From: Ruegeria_C sp040830705
GTDB taxonomy: Bacteria; Pseudomonadota; Alphaproteobacteria; Rhodobacterales; Rhodobacteraceae
DNA: 64,000 nt
NCBI GenBank assembly: GCA_040830705.1
Contig: JBFOME010000015.1
Span: 150,690 to 214,689, forward strand
Direction of reading: 5' to 3'
Shown here: piece by piece, positions 33,228 to 42,522 of the stretch
Layout: each line of letters starts with the position of its first letter
How positions within the stretch are numbered: position 1 is the first letter of the stretch
Translations under genes and position numbers: made by a program
The notes under the pieces: generated by a model
The model's input: only the letters and a program-made list of their open reading frames with translations
Databases searched by the model: none
What the model was told of the DNA's origin: nothing

Positions 33228-35501
33228 ATGTCGGACAATCAGAAACTGCGCCAAACCGCGCTGGATTATCACGAATTCCCGAAACCCGGTAAGCTTGAGA
33301 TACGCCCGACAAAACCCATGGCCAATGGCCGCGACCTGTCGCTGGCTTATTCTCCGGGCGTCGCCGAAGCCTGCATCGAGATCAAGAACAACGCCGAAGA
33401 TGCGGCGCGCTATACCGCACGGGGCAATCTGGTGGCGGTCGTGTCCAACGGCTCGGCGGTGCTGGGGCTGGGCAATATCGGCGCGCTGGCCTCGAAACCG
33501 GTGATGGAGGGCAAGGCCGTCCTGTTCAAGAAGTTCGCCAATATCGACTGCTTCGACATCGAGGTGGATCAGTCCGACCCCGAAAAGCTGGCCGATATCG
33601 TATGCTCGTTGGAGCCCACCTTTGGCGCGATCAACCTCGAAGATATCAAGGCTCCGGATTGTTTCATTGTCGAACAGCTCTGCCGTGAGCGGATGGGCAT
33701 CCCCGTCTTTCACGACGACCAGCACGGCACCGCCATCGTAGTGGGGGCTGCCGCCAAGAACGCGCTGCATGTGGCGGGCAAAAGTTTCGAAGACATCAAG
33801 ATTGTGTCCACCGGCGGCGGTGCAGCAGGCATCGCCTGCCTGAATATGCTGCTGAAACTGGGTGTGAAGCGCGAGAATGTCTGGCTCTGCGATATTCACG
33901 GGTTGGTCTATGAGGGCCGGACCGAGGATATGAACCCGCATAAAGCCGCCTATGCCCAAGACAGCGATCTGCGCACGCTGGACGAGGTGATCGATGGCGC
34001 CGATTTGTTCCTTGGTCTCTCCGGCCCCAATGTGCTGCAGCCCGAGATGGTCGCCAAAATGGCCGAACGCCCGATCATCTTCGCGCTGGCCAATCCGACG
34101 CCGGAAATCCTGCCACAAGCCGCGCGCGAAGTGGCACCTGAGGCCATCATCGCCACCGGCCGCAGCGATTTTCCCAATCAAGTAAACAACGTGCTGTGTT
34201 TCCCCTTCATCTTCCGGGGCGCATTGGATGTGGGCGCTACCGAGATCAACGACGCCATGCAATTGGCCTGTATCGATGGCATTGCCGAACTGGCCCGTGC
34301 CACCACCAGCGCCGAAGCCGCCGCCGCCTATCGTGGTGAGCAACTGACTTTTGGCCCCGATTACCTGATCCCGAAGCCCTTCGACCCGCGGCTTGTCGGC
34401 GTTGTCTCCTCCTCGGTCGCGCAGGCCGCCATGGAAAGCGGCGTTGCGAAGCGGCCTATCGAAGACCTCGAAGCTTATAAGCAGAAGCTGAACCAATCCG
34501 TGTTCAAATCGGCCCTGCTCATGCGCCCGATCTTTGACGCGGCGCGGATTGCCTCGCGCCGGATCGTGTTCGCCGAAGGTGAGGATGAGCGCGTGCTGCG
34601 CGCCGCCCAGGCCATTTTGGAGGAAACCACCGAAACCCCGATCCTGATCGGCCGCCCCGAGGTGATCGAGGCGCGCTGCGAAAGGCTCGGCCTTGATATT
34701 CGCCCAAGCCGCGACTTCCAAATCGTGAACCCGGAAAACGACCCGCGCTATTACGACTACTGGAACTCCTACCACGAGTTGATGATGCGACGCGGCGTGT
34801 CGCCCGACATCGCAAAGGCTGTCATGCGCACCAACACCACGGCCATTGGCGCAATCATGGTGCATCGCGGCGAAGCGGATTCATTGATCTGCGGCACATT
34901 CGGAGAGTTTCGTTGGCACCTGAACTACGTCAATCAGGTGCTGGGGCACGGCGGCCTTTATGCCCATGGCGCGCTGTCGCTGATGATCCTCGAAGAAGGG
35001 CCGTTGTTCATCGCCGACACCCATGTCTATCAACTGCCCAACCCCGAACAACTCGCCGAGATCGCCATAGGCGCAGCCCGGCATGTCAAGCGCTTCGGAA
35101 TCGAGCCCAAGATCGCGCTATGTTCGCAATCGCAATTTGGCAATCAGCGCGAAGGCTCCGGCAAGCGCCTGCGCGAGGCCCTCAGCATCCTCGACAGTAA
35201 GGTGCGGGATTTTGTCTATGAAGGCGAAATGAACGTCGATACCGCGCTGAACCCGGCACTGCGACAGCGAATCTTCCCGCATAGCCGGTTGGAGGGCGCG
35301 GCCAACATTCTCATTTTCGCGCATGCAGATGCCGCCAGCGGGGTGCGCAACATCCTCAAGGCCCGCGCCGGCGGGCTTGAGGTCGGGCCGATCCTGATGG
35401 GCATGGGCAACCGCGCTCATATCGTCTCGCCCTCGATCACCGCACGCGGGCTGCTGAACATGTCGGCGATTGCCGGAACACCGGTGACCCATTACGGTTG
35501 A
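33228..35501 (+). CDS. maeB: NADP-dependent malic enzyme with phosphotransacetylase-like domain
   Basis: 757 residues. Residues 1 to about 430 are malic enzyme: tyrosine-containing SLAYSPGVAEACIEI, the lysine region GNLVAVVSNGSAVLGLGNIG and the divalent-metal motif PVFHDDQHGTA, then the dinucleotide fold STGGGAAGIACL. The last 320 residues are a phosphate acetyltransferase-like domain (IVFAEGEDERVLRAAQAIL) that in characterised MaeB enzymes regulates activity by acetyl-CoA rather than catalysing. It makes pyruvate and NADPH from malate, a sink for carbon entering through propionyl-CoA and C4 acids. Good GGGAG ribosome binding site. Confidence 0.95.
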   Translation: MSDNQKLRQTALDYHEFPKPGKLEIRPTKPMANGRDLSLAYSPGVAEACIEIKNNAEDAARYTARGNLVAVVSNGSAVLGLGNIGALASKPVMEGKAVLFKKFANIDCFDIEVDQSDPEKLADIVCSLEPTFGAINLEDIKAPDCFIVEQLCRERMGIPVFHDDQHGTAIVVGAAAKNALHVAGKSFEDIKIVSTGGGAAGIACLNMLLKLGVKRENVWLCDIHGLVYEGRTEDMNPHKAAYAQDSDLRTLDEVIDGADLFLGLSGPNVLQPEMVAKMAERPIIFALANPTPEILPQAAREVAPEAIIATGRSDFPNQVNNVLCFPFIFRGALDVGATEINDAMQLACIDGIAELARATTSAEAAAAYRGEQLTFGPDYLIPKPFDPRLVGVVSSSVAQAAMESGVAKRPIEDLEAYKQKLNQSVFKSALLMRPIFDAARIASRRIVFAEGEDERVLRAAQAILEETTETPILIGRPEVIEARCERLGLDIRPSRDFQIVNPENDPRYYDYWNSYHELMMRRGVSPDIAKAVMRTNTTAIGAIMVHRGEADSLICGTFGEFRWHLNYVNQVLGHGGLYAHGALSLMILEEGPLFIADTHVYQLPNPEQLAEIAIGAARHVKRFGIEPKIALCSQSQFGNQREGSGKRLREALSILDSKVRDFVYEGEMNVDTALNPALRQRIFPHSRLEGAANILIFAHADAASGVRNILKARAGGLEVGPILMGMGNRAHIVSPSITARGLLNMSAIAGTPVTHYG

Positions 35502-35532
35502 CCCGTCTGAGTTCAGCGGGAGGTGTGTTCAG

Positions 35533-35922
35533 ATGAAGGGACATTGCCATTGCGGCGACGTGCGCTGGGAAAGTGACGGGTCCGTCGCCTGGAGTTGTTA
35601 TTGCCACTGCGCCGATTGCCGACGAAACTGCGCAGCGCCAGTGACGGCGTTTCTGGGCGTCGCGCATGATACGGTCCACTGGAGCGGGACAGAGCCGCGC
35701 ATCTATCGATCGTCAGATCCGGTCGAACGCCTGTTCTGCGGTGCTTGCGGCACGCCGATGGCGTTTCGCCACGCAGAGGATCGCGAGAACCTGCATCTCT
35801 ATATTGCAACGCTTGAAAACCCCGAAGAAGTTGCGCCCCAAACGCATGTGTTTCATGCTGAACACATCAAGTGGCTGCAGATCGACGATCACCTGCCAAA
35901 ATATGCAAGTATCCCCAGCTGA
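35533..35922 (+). CDS. GFA/CENP-V family zinc protein
   Basis: 129 residues of the Gfa-like fold (glutathione-dependent formaldehyde-activating enzyme family). Zinc-binding cysteines are seen in MKGHCHCGDVRW, SCYCHCADCRRNCAAP and ERLFCGACGTPMAFRH. The family is broad and most members have no proven activity. It follows maeB by 31 bases in the same direction with its own strong ribosome binding site (GGGAGG), so cotranscription is possible. Confidence 0.88.
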   Translation: MKGHCHCGDVRWESDGSVAWSCYCHCADCRRNCAAPVTAFLGVAHDTVHWSGTEPRIYRSSDPVERLFCGACGTPMAFRHAEDRENLHLYIATLENPEEVAPQTHVFHAEHIKWLQIDDHLPKYASIPS

Positions 35923-35948
35923 TGCGTGCGAATCAGGCGAAGCATCGG

Positions 35949-36060
35949 TTTGCAGCAAGCGGATCATGGATTTGCAAACTTGCGAATTCAGCAAATCGAA
36001 TATGCGAAAAACCAAAGGGTTTGCAGAGTTTAGCAAGGCGATCGTGCCCGGAATTGCAAA
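35949..36060. promoter_or_regulatory. Cluster of TTTGCAAA-like sites upstream of prpE
   Basis: The 235 bases before prpE contain a perfect TTTGCAAA (35971-35978) followed directly by CTTGCGAA, plus TTTGCAGCAAG (35949), TTTGCAGA-G-TTTAGCAAG (36020-36037) and AATTGCAAATATTCGCG (36052 onward). ScfR-family regulators such as PccR of Rhodobacter sphaeroides, which control propionyl-CoA assimilation, recognise paired TTTGCAAA sequences. The clustering before a propionyl-CoA synthetase gene is therefore meaningful, although the spacing differs from the published paired motif. The regulator gene is not in the window. Confidence 0.5.
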
Positions 36061-36157
36061 TATTCGCGATAATGTGACGCAATGGAACTTATATTCCTTG
36101 CCCCGCCCGGCGCGGCCTTTCTAACACCGTTGCCAGACGAATGGAGGAGAGAGTCTC

Positions 36158-38047
36158 ATGGCCTATCAGGACGTTTATGACAGCTGGAAATCCGACCCCG
36201 AAACGTTCTGGCTTGAAGCGGCCAAGGGGATCGACTGGGTCGAACCACCGACCAAGGCGCTCTTTGACGACAACGCACCGCTTTATGAATGGTTCTGCGA
36301 TGCCAAGGTGAACACCTGCTGGAACGCGGTGGACCGGCATGTGGAGGCCGGGCGCGGAGAACAGATCGCCATCATCCATGACAGCCCGATCACCCAAAGC
36401 AAAAGGCAAATCTCTTATATCGAGCTGCGCAACCGCGTGGCCTCGCTGGCCGGGGCGCTGCGGGCCAAGGGCATCGAAAAGGGCGACCGGGTAATCATCT
36501 ACATGCCGATGATCCCCGAGGCGCTTGAGGCGATGCTTGCCTGCGCGCGCCTCGGCGCAGTGCATTCGGTGGTCTTTGGCGGCTTCGCCAGCAACGAGCT
36601 GGCGGTGCGGATCGACGATGCCAAGCCCAAGGCGATCATCGCCGCCTCCTGCGGGTTGGAGCCGGGCCGGGCCGTGCATTACAAGCCGCTGCTCGACGGG
36701 GCCATCGAATTGGCCAGTCACAAGCCTGAGTTCTGCGTGATCTTCCAGCGTGAACAGGAAGTCGCGCAACTGATCGAGGGGCGCGATGTCAACTGGCACG
36801 GGTTCCAATATGGTGTCGAGCCCGCCGAATGTGTGCCGGTCAATGGCAATGATCCGGCCTATATTCTCTACACCTCCGGCACCACCGGCGCGCCCAAGGG
36901 CGTGGTGCGGCCTACTGCGGGACATCTGGTGGCGCTGAACTGGACCATGAAGAACATCTACAACGTCGATCCGGGCGATGTGTTCTGGGCCGCCTCGGAT
37001 GTCGGCTGGGTCGTGGGCCATTCCTACATCTGTTACGCGCCGCTGATCCATGGCAACACCACCATCGTGTTCGAAGGCAAGCCCGTTGGCACCCCTGATG
37101 CGGGCACATTCTGGCGGGTGATCTCCGAGCATAACGTCAAAAGCTTCTTCACCGCCCCCACTGCCATCCGCGCGGTCAAGCGTGAGGACCCCGAAGGCGA
37201 GATGATCGGCAAATACGATCTGTCCTGCCTCAAGGCGCTCTATCTGGCCGGTGAGCGTGCTGATCCTGACACGATTGAATGGGCCAAAAAAGCGCTGAAG
37301 GTGCCGGTGATCGACCATTGGTGGCAAACAGAAACCGGCTGGACCATCGCCGGAAACCCGTTGGGGATCGAGGAACTGCCGATCAAGCTCGGCTCTCCGG
37401 CCAAGCCGATGCCCGGCTATGATGTTCACATCCTTGATGAAGGCGGTCACCCGGTAAAACCCGGTGAGCTGGGCGCCATTGCCATCAAGCTGCCCCTGCC
37501 CCCGGGCACTCTGCCGGGCCTCTGGAATGCCGAGGACCGGTTCCGGAAATCCTACCTCAACCAGTTTCCCGGCTATTATGAGACCGGTGATGCCGGGATG
37601 ATGGATGAGGATGGCTATCTCTACATCATGGCGCGCACCGATGATGTGATCAACGTAGCGGGTCACCGGCTGTCTACCGGCGGGATGGAGGAGGTTCTGG
37701 CCGCCCACCCGGATGTGGCCGAATGCGCTGTGATCGGCGTCTCTGACCAGCTCAAAGGTCAAATGCCGGTTGGCTTCCTCTGCCTCAATGCAGGGGCGGC
37801 GCGAGACCCATCAGAGGTCACCGGCGAGGTGGTGCAGATGGTCCGTGACAAGATCGGGCCGGTGGCCGCCTTCAAACTGGCGGTTGTTGTCGACCGGCTA
37901 CCCAAGACCCGCTCAGGCAAGATTTTGCGCGGCACGATGGTGTCGATCGCCGATGGCAAGGACTACAAGATGCCGGCCACCATCGACGACCCCGCCATTC
38001 TGGGCGAGATCGAAACGGCGCTGCGCAGCATCGGCTATGCGCAATAG
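36158..38047 (+). CDS. prpE: Propionyl-CoA synthetase
   Basis: 629 residues, AMP-forming acyl-CoA synthetase of the ACS/PrpE type, converting propionate, ATP and CoA to propionyl-CoA. The ACAS N-terminal domain opens with YDSWKSDPETFWLEAAKGIDW; the ATP loop is ILYTSGTTGAPKGVVR; the adenylate region is DHWWQTETGWTI; the hinge aspartate lies in YYETGDAGMMDEDGY, and the acetylatable catalytic lysine in PKTRSGKILRGTM. Length and the lack of the long ACS insertions favour PrpE over acetyl-CoA synthetase. GGAGGAGAG precedes the ATG. Regulation by a ScfR-type activator is suggested by the sites upstream. Confidence 0.93.
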   Translation: MAYQDVYDSWKSDPETFWLEAAKGIDWVEPPTKALFDDNAPLYEWFCDAKVNTCWNAVDRHVEAGRGEQIAIIHDSPITQSKRQISYIELRNRVASLAGALRAKGIEKGDRVIIYMPMIPEALEAMLACARLGAVHSVVFGGFASNELAVRIDDAKPKAIIAASCGLEPGRAVHYKPLLDGAIELASHKPEFCVIFQREQEVAQLIEGRDVNWHGFQYGVEPAECVPVNGNDPAYILYTSGTTGAPKGVVRPTAGHLVALNWTMKNIYNVDPGDVFWAASDVGWVVGHSYICYAPLIHGNTTIVFEGKPVGTPDAGTFWRVISEHNVKSFFTAPTAIRAVKREDPEGEMIGKYDLSCLKALYLAGERADPDTIEWAKKALKVPVIDHWWQTETGWTIAGNPLGIEELPIKLGSPAKPMPGYDVHILDEGGHPVKPGELGAIAIKLPLPPGTLPGLWNAEDRFRKSYLNQFPGYYETGDAGMMDEDGYLYIMARTDDVINVAGHRLSTGGMEEVLAAHPDVAECAVIGVSDQLKGQMPVGFLCLNAGAARDPSEVTGEVVQMVRDKIGPVAAFKLAVVVDRLPKTRSGKILRGTMVSIADGKDYKMPATIDDPAILGEIETALRSIGYAQ

Positions 38048-38053
38048 CGCAAT

Positions 38054-38075
38054 CGGGGCGCCGTAGGGCGCCCCG
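38054..38075. terminator. Hairpin between convergent prpE and peroxidase genes
   Basis: CGGGGCGCC and GGCGCCCCG form a 9-bp stem with loop GTAG, six bases after the prpE stop and nine bases before the peroxidase stop. No T run on either side, so it may terminate both transcripts only with help. Confidence 0.5.
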
Positions 38076-38083
38076 CTGGGATC

Positions 38084-39565
38084 TTACGCGAAACCGATCC
38101 CGTCCGGCTTGAGCCCCGCCAGCCGGATGATCGAAGCCAGCGTCCATGACGGATCGTCGATCTTGTCATCCTCTTCGAGCAGCGGATCGTCATCGGGCGT
38201 CCAGCACGGGGCCAGGTTGATCCAGGAACAGGGATCACCCTTGAGCAATCCGGCAAAGACTGCCCCAACAATGATCGAGCCAACCGCACCCAGCGCATTG
38301 CCGCCCTCATCCTGCGCCTCCCGCAGGATGTAATACCACAGCGAATCCGGCTCGCCCTCGCAAAGCTCAATCGGCTCAACACAGAATTTGCGGGCCACAT
38401 CCGTCCCCGATGGCAGCCCCATCTGCATGCCGCGCTTGAGGTTGCGGAAGGCCAGAATATTCAGGTTATCCCCCGCCGGGCCCTCATGCAGGAAGGACAG
38501 CGCATTGCTCATCTTGGCATCAATCTTGCGCGCCATCTGCGGGAAGGGAGGCCGCGACGTGGTCATCGGCAAGAACCAGTCCCACTGGACCGAGTTCTTG
38601 GCCAGCATCGGCCGGAAACCTTTCAGGTCATCCGGATCCGCCACACCGGAATTGTCGAAGATCGGAACAAAATTGCCGAATCCCCGCACCGGTAAGTTGG
38701 TCTGATAGGCATTGCGCACCATCGAATGGCCAAAGCGATAGGCCGCAACCGAGAACTCCACCGGCATATAAGGCTGATGCTTCCAGCTATAGATGTCGTC
38801 CAGCCCGCAGATCCAGCGGCGGCGGCCACCGCAGGCCTCCTCCAGTGCCAGAGCGCAGGCGTGGGTGCCGGGCTGCAGGATGCGTCGCAAGTAGTCGTGC
38901 CAGACGATATGTTGGTAGAGCCAGCGCAGCGTGGTGCGGGCCATCTCGAACGCATCCGAGGTGCCGATCCCTGGCCTGACCGCCCGTGCCCGATCCACCA
39001 GCCGGTTATGAGCCAGCAGGAAGGCCAACTGCAACTGGCTGACCATGGAATTCTCGTCGTTGCGCATGTCGCCGATCACAGCAGTACCGCCAAGCCGCGG
39101 CAGGTCCGGCAGCGAGGCATCGTCCGCGACCGCTCCGATAGCCAGCTTGGCCTTGTCGGCCGGATCATAGAGATAGGGCTGATCCGCTGGTCCGCGGCCA
39201 TAGACATTGTCTAGATCCAGCCGCGGCGTACGGAAATTCAGCAGACCGTTGGGGTCGCTGCGGCGCATCATCAGCGGGGTCGGATCAAAGGTGATGTCAT
39301 GGTCGATGAACTGGCCGAAATAGGTATAACCCGACGGGATGTCAGAGCCGAACTCATCCTCCAGATCGCTGATCGTGTCGGGATCGGTCAATTCGCCGGG
39401 CGTTTTGCCTGGCACCTCGATCATCAACTCGTTTGCCACATGCTTGAGCGCCGTGTCATCCATGCCCGGCCAAGGCTTTAGATCGGGACAAATGCGGCCA
39501 AACGGTCCGTGGTAGAATTTTGAACGGGGAGCAAGAATATCGAAATGTCTTGAGCCATGGCCCAT
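38084..39565 (-). CDS. Animal-type haem peroxidase family protein
   Basis: 493 residues of the peroxidase-cyclooxygenase superfamily. The key residues are present: distal site Asp88-His89 in YFGQFIDHDITFD, catalytic Arg168 and Glu171 in GDMRNDENSM, and proximal His280 in AAYRFGHSMVRNAY. The aspartate and glutamate are those that can form ester bonds to haem in mammalian enzymes. It uses hydrogen peroxide to oxidise halides or organic substrates. No signal peptide is seen at the start (MGHGSRHFDILAPRSKF), so it is either cytoplasmic or exported by another route such as type I secretion. It stands alone, convergent to prpE; AGAGG upstream supports the start. Confidence 0.88.
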   Translation of the reverse strand: MGHGSRHFDILAPRSKFYHGPFGRICPDLKPWPGMDDTALKHVANELMIEVPGKTPGELTDPDTISDLEDEFGSDIPSGYTYFGQFIDHDITFDPTPLMMRRSDPNGLLNFRTPRLDLDNVYGRGPADQPYLYDPADKAKLAIGAVADDASLPDLPRLGGTAVIGDMRNDENSMVSQLQLAFLLAHNRLVDRARAVRPGIGTSDAFEMARTTLRWLYQHIVWHDYLRRILQPGTHACALALEEACGGRRRWICGLDDIYSWKHQPYMPVEFSVAAYRFGHSMVRNAYQTNLPVRGFGNFVPIFDNSGVADPDDLKGFRPMLAKNSVQWDWFLPMTTSRPPFPQMARKIDAKMSNALSFLHEGPAGDNLNILAFRNLKRGMQMGLPSGTDVARKFCVEPIELCEGEPDSLWYYILREAQDEGGNALGAVGSIIVGAVFAGLLKGDPCSWINLAPCWTPDDDPLLEEDDKIDDPSWTLASIIRLAGLKPDGIGFA

Positions 39566-39784
39566 GATAAAATCCTCTTTAAATTAGTGTAATTGTTAAA
39601 ATGTGGTCTTCTATGCGCATAAATTCGCCAAATGAGTGTGCAGATTTTTGCTCTCAACCTCAACATGTAGGTCAGAGCGCTCGAAAACTCGGCGGGTTTC
39701 CGCCCTGCGCGCTGCGCTCGGACCTGTCAGGTTTCACTTGAACTCGCCCTTTCGCCGGTTAGTTTGCGGCGAGGGAGAATGCGT

Positions 39785-41239
39785 ATGGGCAGCACCGAAA
39801 TCTGGCAGTTATCCGCGACCGAAACAGCAGAACGCACGCGCACTGGCGATCTAAGCGCCGAGGCGGTAGTTGCGGCGGCGCTGGATCGGATGGAGGCGGC
39901 AAATCCGGTCCTGAACGCAGTGGTGGACAGTTGCGCGGACGACGCGCGCGAACGTGCGCGCGTATTGGACAAGGCCCGATTGGCGGGGCAGTCCCCGGGT
40001 CCGCTGCATGGCGTGCCGGTGACCATCAAGATCAATGTGGATCAAAAAGGTTACGCCACCTCGAACGGAATACCGGCGCTCAAGGACCTGATCGCGCCGG
40101 ATGACGCACCCGTGGTGCGCAACTTGCAGCAGGCGGGCGCAGTCATCATCGGGCGGACCAATACGCCCGAGTTTTCGTTTCGCGCCGACACCGACAACCC
40201 GCTTTTTGGACGCACCCATAACCCTTGGGGCGATCATGTTTCGGCGGGCGGCTCATCCGGCGGCGCGGGTGCTGCGGTGATGGCCGGGATCGGCGCGCTG
40301 GCGCATGGCAATGACATCGGTGGGTCGCTGCGCTTTCCCGCTGCAGCCAACGGAGCGGTGACGGTAAAGCCGGGCATTGGTCGGGTGCCTGCTTGGAACC
40401 CGAGCCAAAGCGCCGAACGCGGCATGCTGGCACAGTCCATGTCTGTACAAGGGCTCTTTGCACGAACAGCACGCGACCTGCATCTGTCGATGCCCTCGCT
40501 GATTGCCGCTGACCGGCGCGATCCGTTTCATGTGCCAATGCCGTGGCAGGGCGACCGGCCCGAGGAACCACTTCGGGTGGCGTTCAGCCGCGAAACTTAT
40601 GGCTATGAACTGCACCCCGAGGTCGACGCCGCACTGATGACCGCCCGCGACGCATTGGACGATGCCGGTTATCAGGTCGAAGAGGTCAAAACCCCGGATG
40701 TCTTTGCCTCGGGCCGCGCCGGGTATCGCGCGCTGATGGGCGAGGTCTATTCGATGATGAAGGGGGATGTGGACCGGTTCGGCTCGCAGCAGATCCGCGA
40801 CATCTTCGCGGTCTATTTTCAGGAGTTCCCGCCCTATCTCGGACAGGAACTGCTTGAGATAATGGCCAAGCGCAGCTTTTTCACCCGCGAATGGACCACC
40901 TTCCAGCAGCGCTATCCACTGGCCCTGACGCCGTTCCTGCCGCAGCCCTTCTTTCGGCCCGACCGCGACACCGAAGGTGCCGAAGGCGTGCATGAAGTGC
41001 TAGGCAGCGCAGTGTGGTCCTATTCGATGAATTTCATGGGGTTGCCCGCCGCCAGCGTCCCAGCCCGGTTGGCGCAACTGCCGAATGGAGATCAGCCCGT
41101 AAACGTCCAGATCGTCGCCCCGCGCTGGCGCGAGGACCTCGCTGTGGATGCTGCAATGGCCATAGAAAAACAGGTCGGACCCATGTGCTCCCATCTCTGG
41201 CAACGCATGGACCGACCCGGTCACAGCCCCCAAGAATAA
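39785..41239 (+). CDS. Amidase signature family protein
   Basis: 484 residues, Ser-cisSer-Lys amidase. The catalytic lysine lies in GVPVTIKINVDQKGYATSNG and the serines in SAGGSSGGAGAAV and GNDIGGSLRFPA. The substrate part ends with FMGLPAASVPARLA. It hydrolyses an amide to acid plus ammonia; alternatives such as GatA are unlikely because no gatB/gatC is nearby and the C-terminus fits stand-alone amidases. The ATG at 39785 sits eight bases from GAGGGAG; two in-frame ATGs just upstream are too close to or before that site. Confidence 0.9.
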   Translation: MGSTEIWQLSATETAERTRTGDLSAEAVVAAALDRMEAANPVLNAVVDSCADDARERARVLDKARLAGQSPGPLHGVPVTIKINVDQKGYATSNGIPALKDLIAPDDAPVVRNLQQAGAVIIGRTNTPEFSFRADTDNPLFGRTHNPWGDHVSAGGSSGGAGAAVMAGIGALAHGNDIGGSLRFPAAANGAVTVKPGIGRVPAWNPSQSAERGMLAQSMSVQGLFARTARDLHLSMPSLIAADRRDPFHVPMPWQGDRPEEPLRVAFSRETYGYELHPEVDAALMTARDALDDAGYQVEEVKTPDVFASGRAGYRALMGEVYSMMKGDVDRFGSQQIRDIFAVYFQEFPPYLGQELLEIMAKRSFFTREWTTFQQRYPLALTPFLPQPFFRPDRDTEGAEGVHEVLGSAVWSYSMNFMGLPAASVPARLAQLPNGDQPVNVQIVAPRWREDLAVDAAMAIEKQVGPMCSHLWQRMDRPGHSPQE

Positions 41240-41591
41240 TATCAAAGCCCCCCAGCCTTAATATCCGCCGTGGGGCGCCCCCCGGATACGCCAATTCAAA
41301 CCACGGCTTTGTGACGGACCCCAGATGAAACCACTCACTTCCACCCGGGGTCCTTTCACTTCAAATACGCCGACTTACAACGAACACAGGTGCTACCCCC
41401 CGGCTTTCCCTGCGCCCACTCATGCAAAACACTGCATACTCGTTAGCGAACGCGTCCCCGAATTGCCACTCACTCAATTTGTCGGGACCATGTCGTCGGC
41501 AAGATCAAAACTAGCTGATTCTTGCCGACCCGGCTGTGACCTGCTTCACAGAGCTTTCAAAAAGTTGAAAATCTTTAGTTTCGCAACCGTT
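41240..41591. other. Non-coding gap between amidase and nadK
   Basis: About 350 bases between two genes that point towards each other. Apart from the hairpin at 41262 no feature is recognised; the open frame 41325-41609 is proline- and cysteine-rich with no family resemblance and runs into the end of nadK. Confidence 0.5.
41262..41288 (+). terminator. Possible terminator after the amidase gene
   Basis: Outer arms TATCCG/CGGATA enclose the GC palindrome GGGGCGCCCC, giving a long interrupted hairpin 22 bases past the amidase stop. It lacks a T run, so the call is tentative. Confidence 0.3.
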
Positions 41592-42353
41592 TCAAGCGAA
41601 TTGTTCTGAAATCAGCCGCTCTTCCAAACCGTGACCCGGATCAAACAGGATCCGGTGCGAGACCGTTGGGTCGGACCGGATCTCGACCCAGTCGATATCG
41701 GTGATCGAGATTGAATCCGCATCCGCCATAACCGGGCGTTTTTCGGGGTCCTGCACGTCAAATCGCACCATCGCGGTCTTGGGCAGCAGTGCCCCACGCC
41801 AGCGTCGGGGCCGGAATGCGGCAATCGCCGTCAGCGCCAGCACATCCGCGCCGATGGGCAGGATCGGCCCATGGGCCGAGTAGTTGTAGGCCGTCGATCC
41901 GGCGGGCGTCGCCACCAAAGCGCCGTCACAAACCAGTTCCGCCAGCCGCACCCGGCCGTCGATCGTGATCTTCAGCCGCGCTGCCTGCGGACCAGCCCGG
42001 AGCAGCGACACCTCGTTGATGGCCAATGCCTCATGGGTCTTGCCCTGCTGATCCATCGCCCGCATCGAGAGTGGGTTAATGATCTCTTCTTCTGCCTCGG
42101 CCAACCGATCCAGCAGATCGGTTTCACTGTATTCGTTCATCAGAAAGCCGATCGTGCCGCGATTCATGCCATAGACCGGCGTGTTCAGGTGCTGTGTGGC
42201 ATGCAGCGTGCGCAACATGAACCCATCGCCGCCCAGTGCCACCACGACCTCGGCATCCTGCGGATCGACATCGCCATAGCGGCCAATCAGGGCGGCGCGC
42301 GCGGTTTGCGCCACGGGCGCCTCGCTCGCCAGAAAGGCGATTCTCTTGGTCAT
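41592..42353 (-). CDS. nadK: NAD kinase
   Basis: 253 residues; phosphorylates NAD+ to NADP+. The catalytic GGDG motif is in VVVALGGDGFMLRTL, the substrate region in NRGTIGFLMNEY, and the second conserved segment in DGALVATPAGSTAYNYSAHGP. The ATG at 42353 begins MTKRIAFLASE, the usual start; the upstream extension to 42410 is not supported. It is divergent from glyA. Confidence 0.94.
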   Translation of the reverse strand: MTKRIAFLASEAPVAQTARAALIGRYGDVDPQDAEVVVALGGDGFMLRTLHATQHLNTPVYGMNRGTIGFLMNEYSETDLLDRLAEAEEEIINPLSMRAMDQQGKTHEALAINEVSLLRAGPQAARLKITIDGRVRLAELVCDGALVATPAGSTAYNYSAHGPILPIGADVLALTAIAAFRPRRWRGALLPKTAMVRFDVQDPEKRPVMADADSISITDIDWVEIRSDPTVSHRILFDPGHGLEERLISEQFA

Positions 42354-42522
42354 GTCACTGGGTTTCCGGTGCTGCGCATATGGTTCCGAAACAAACATAC
42401 CTTTCCACAATAGACCAGACTTGACGCCCTCAAGGGTGGAATAGTCGCTTTACAGCCTTTCTCATCCAGGCCGTTTCCTATAGGAAATCCGCCAAACCAC
42501 ACCCCAACCAGTCGGAGCAACC

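Noticed and set aside
33222..34865. 547-codon open frame on the minus strand opposite maeB
   Set aside because: Its His/Gly/Asp-rich product is the typical mirror of a high-GC gene; the plus strand encodes an unmistakable malic enzyme.
36089..37762. 557-codon open frame opposite prpE
   Set aside because: Shadow of the PrpE coding strand, with no domain or ribosome binding site of its own.
41325..41609. 94-codon frame between amidase and nadK
   Set aside because: Runs into the end of nadK, has no recognisable content and unusual composition.
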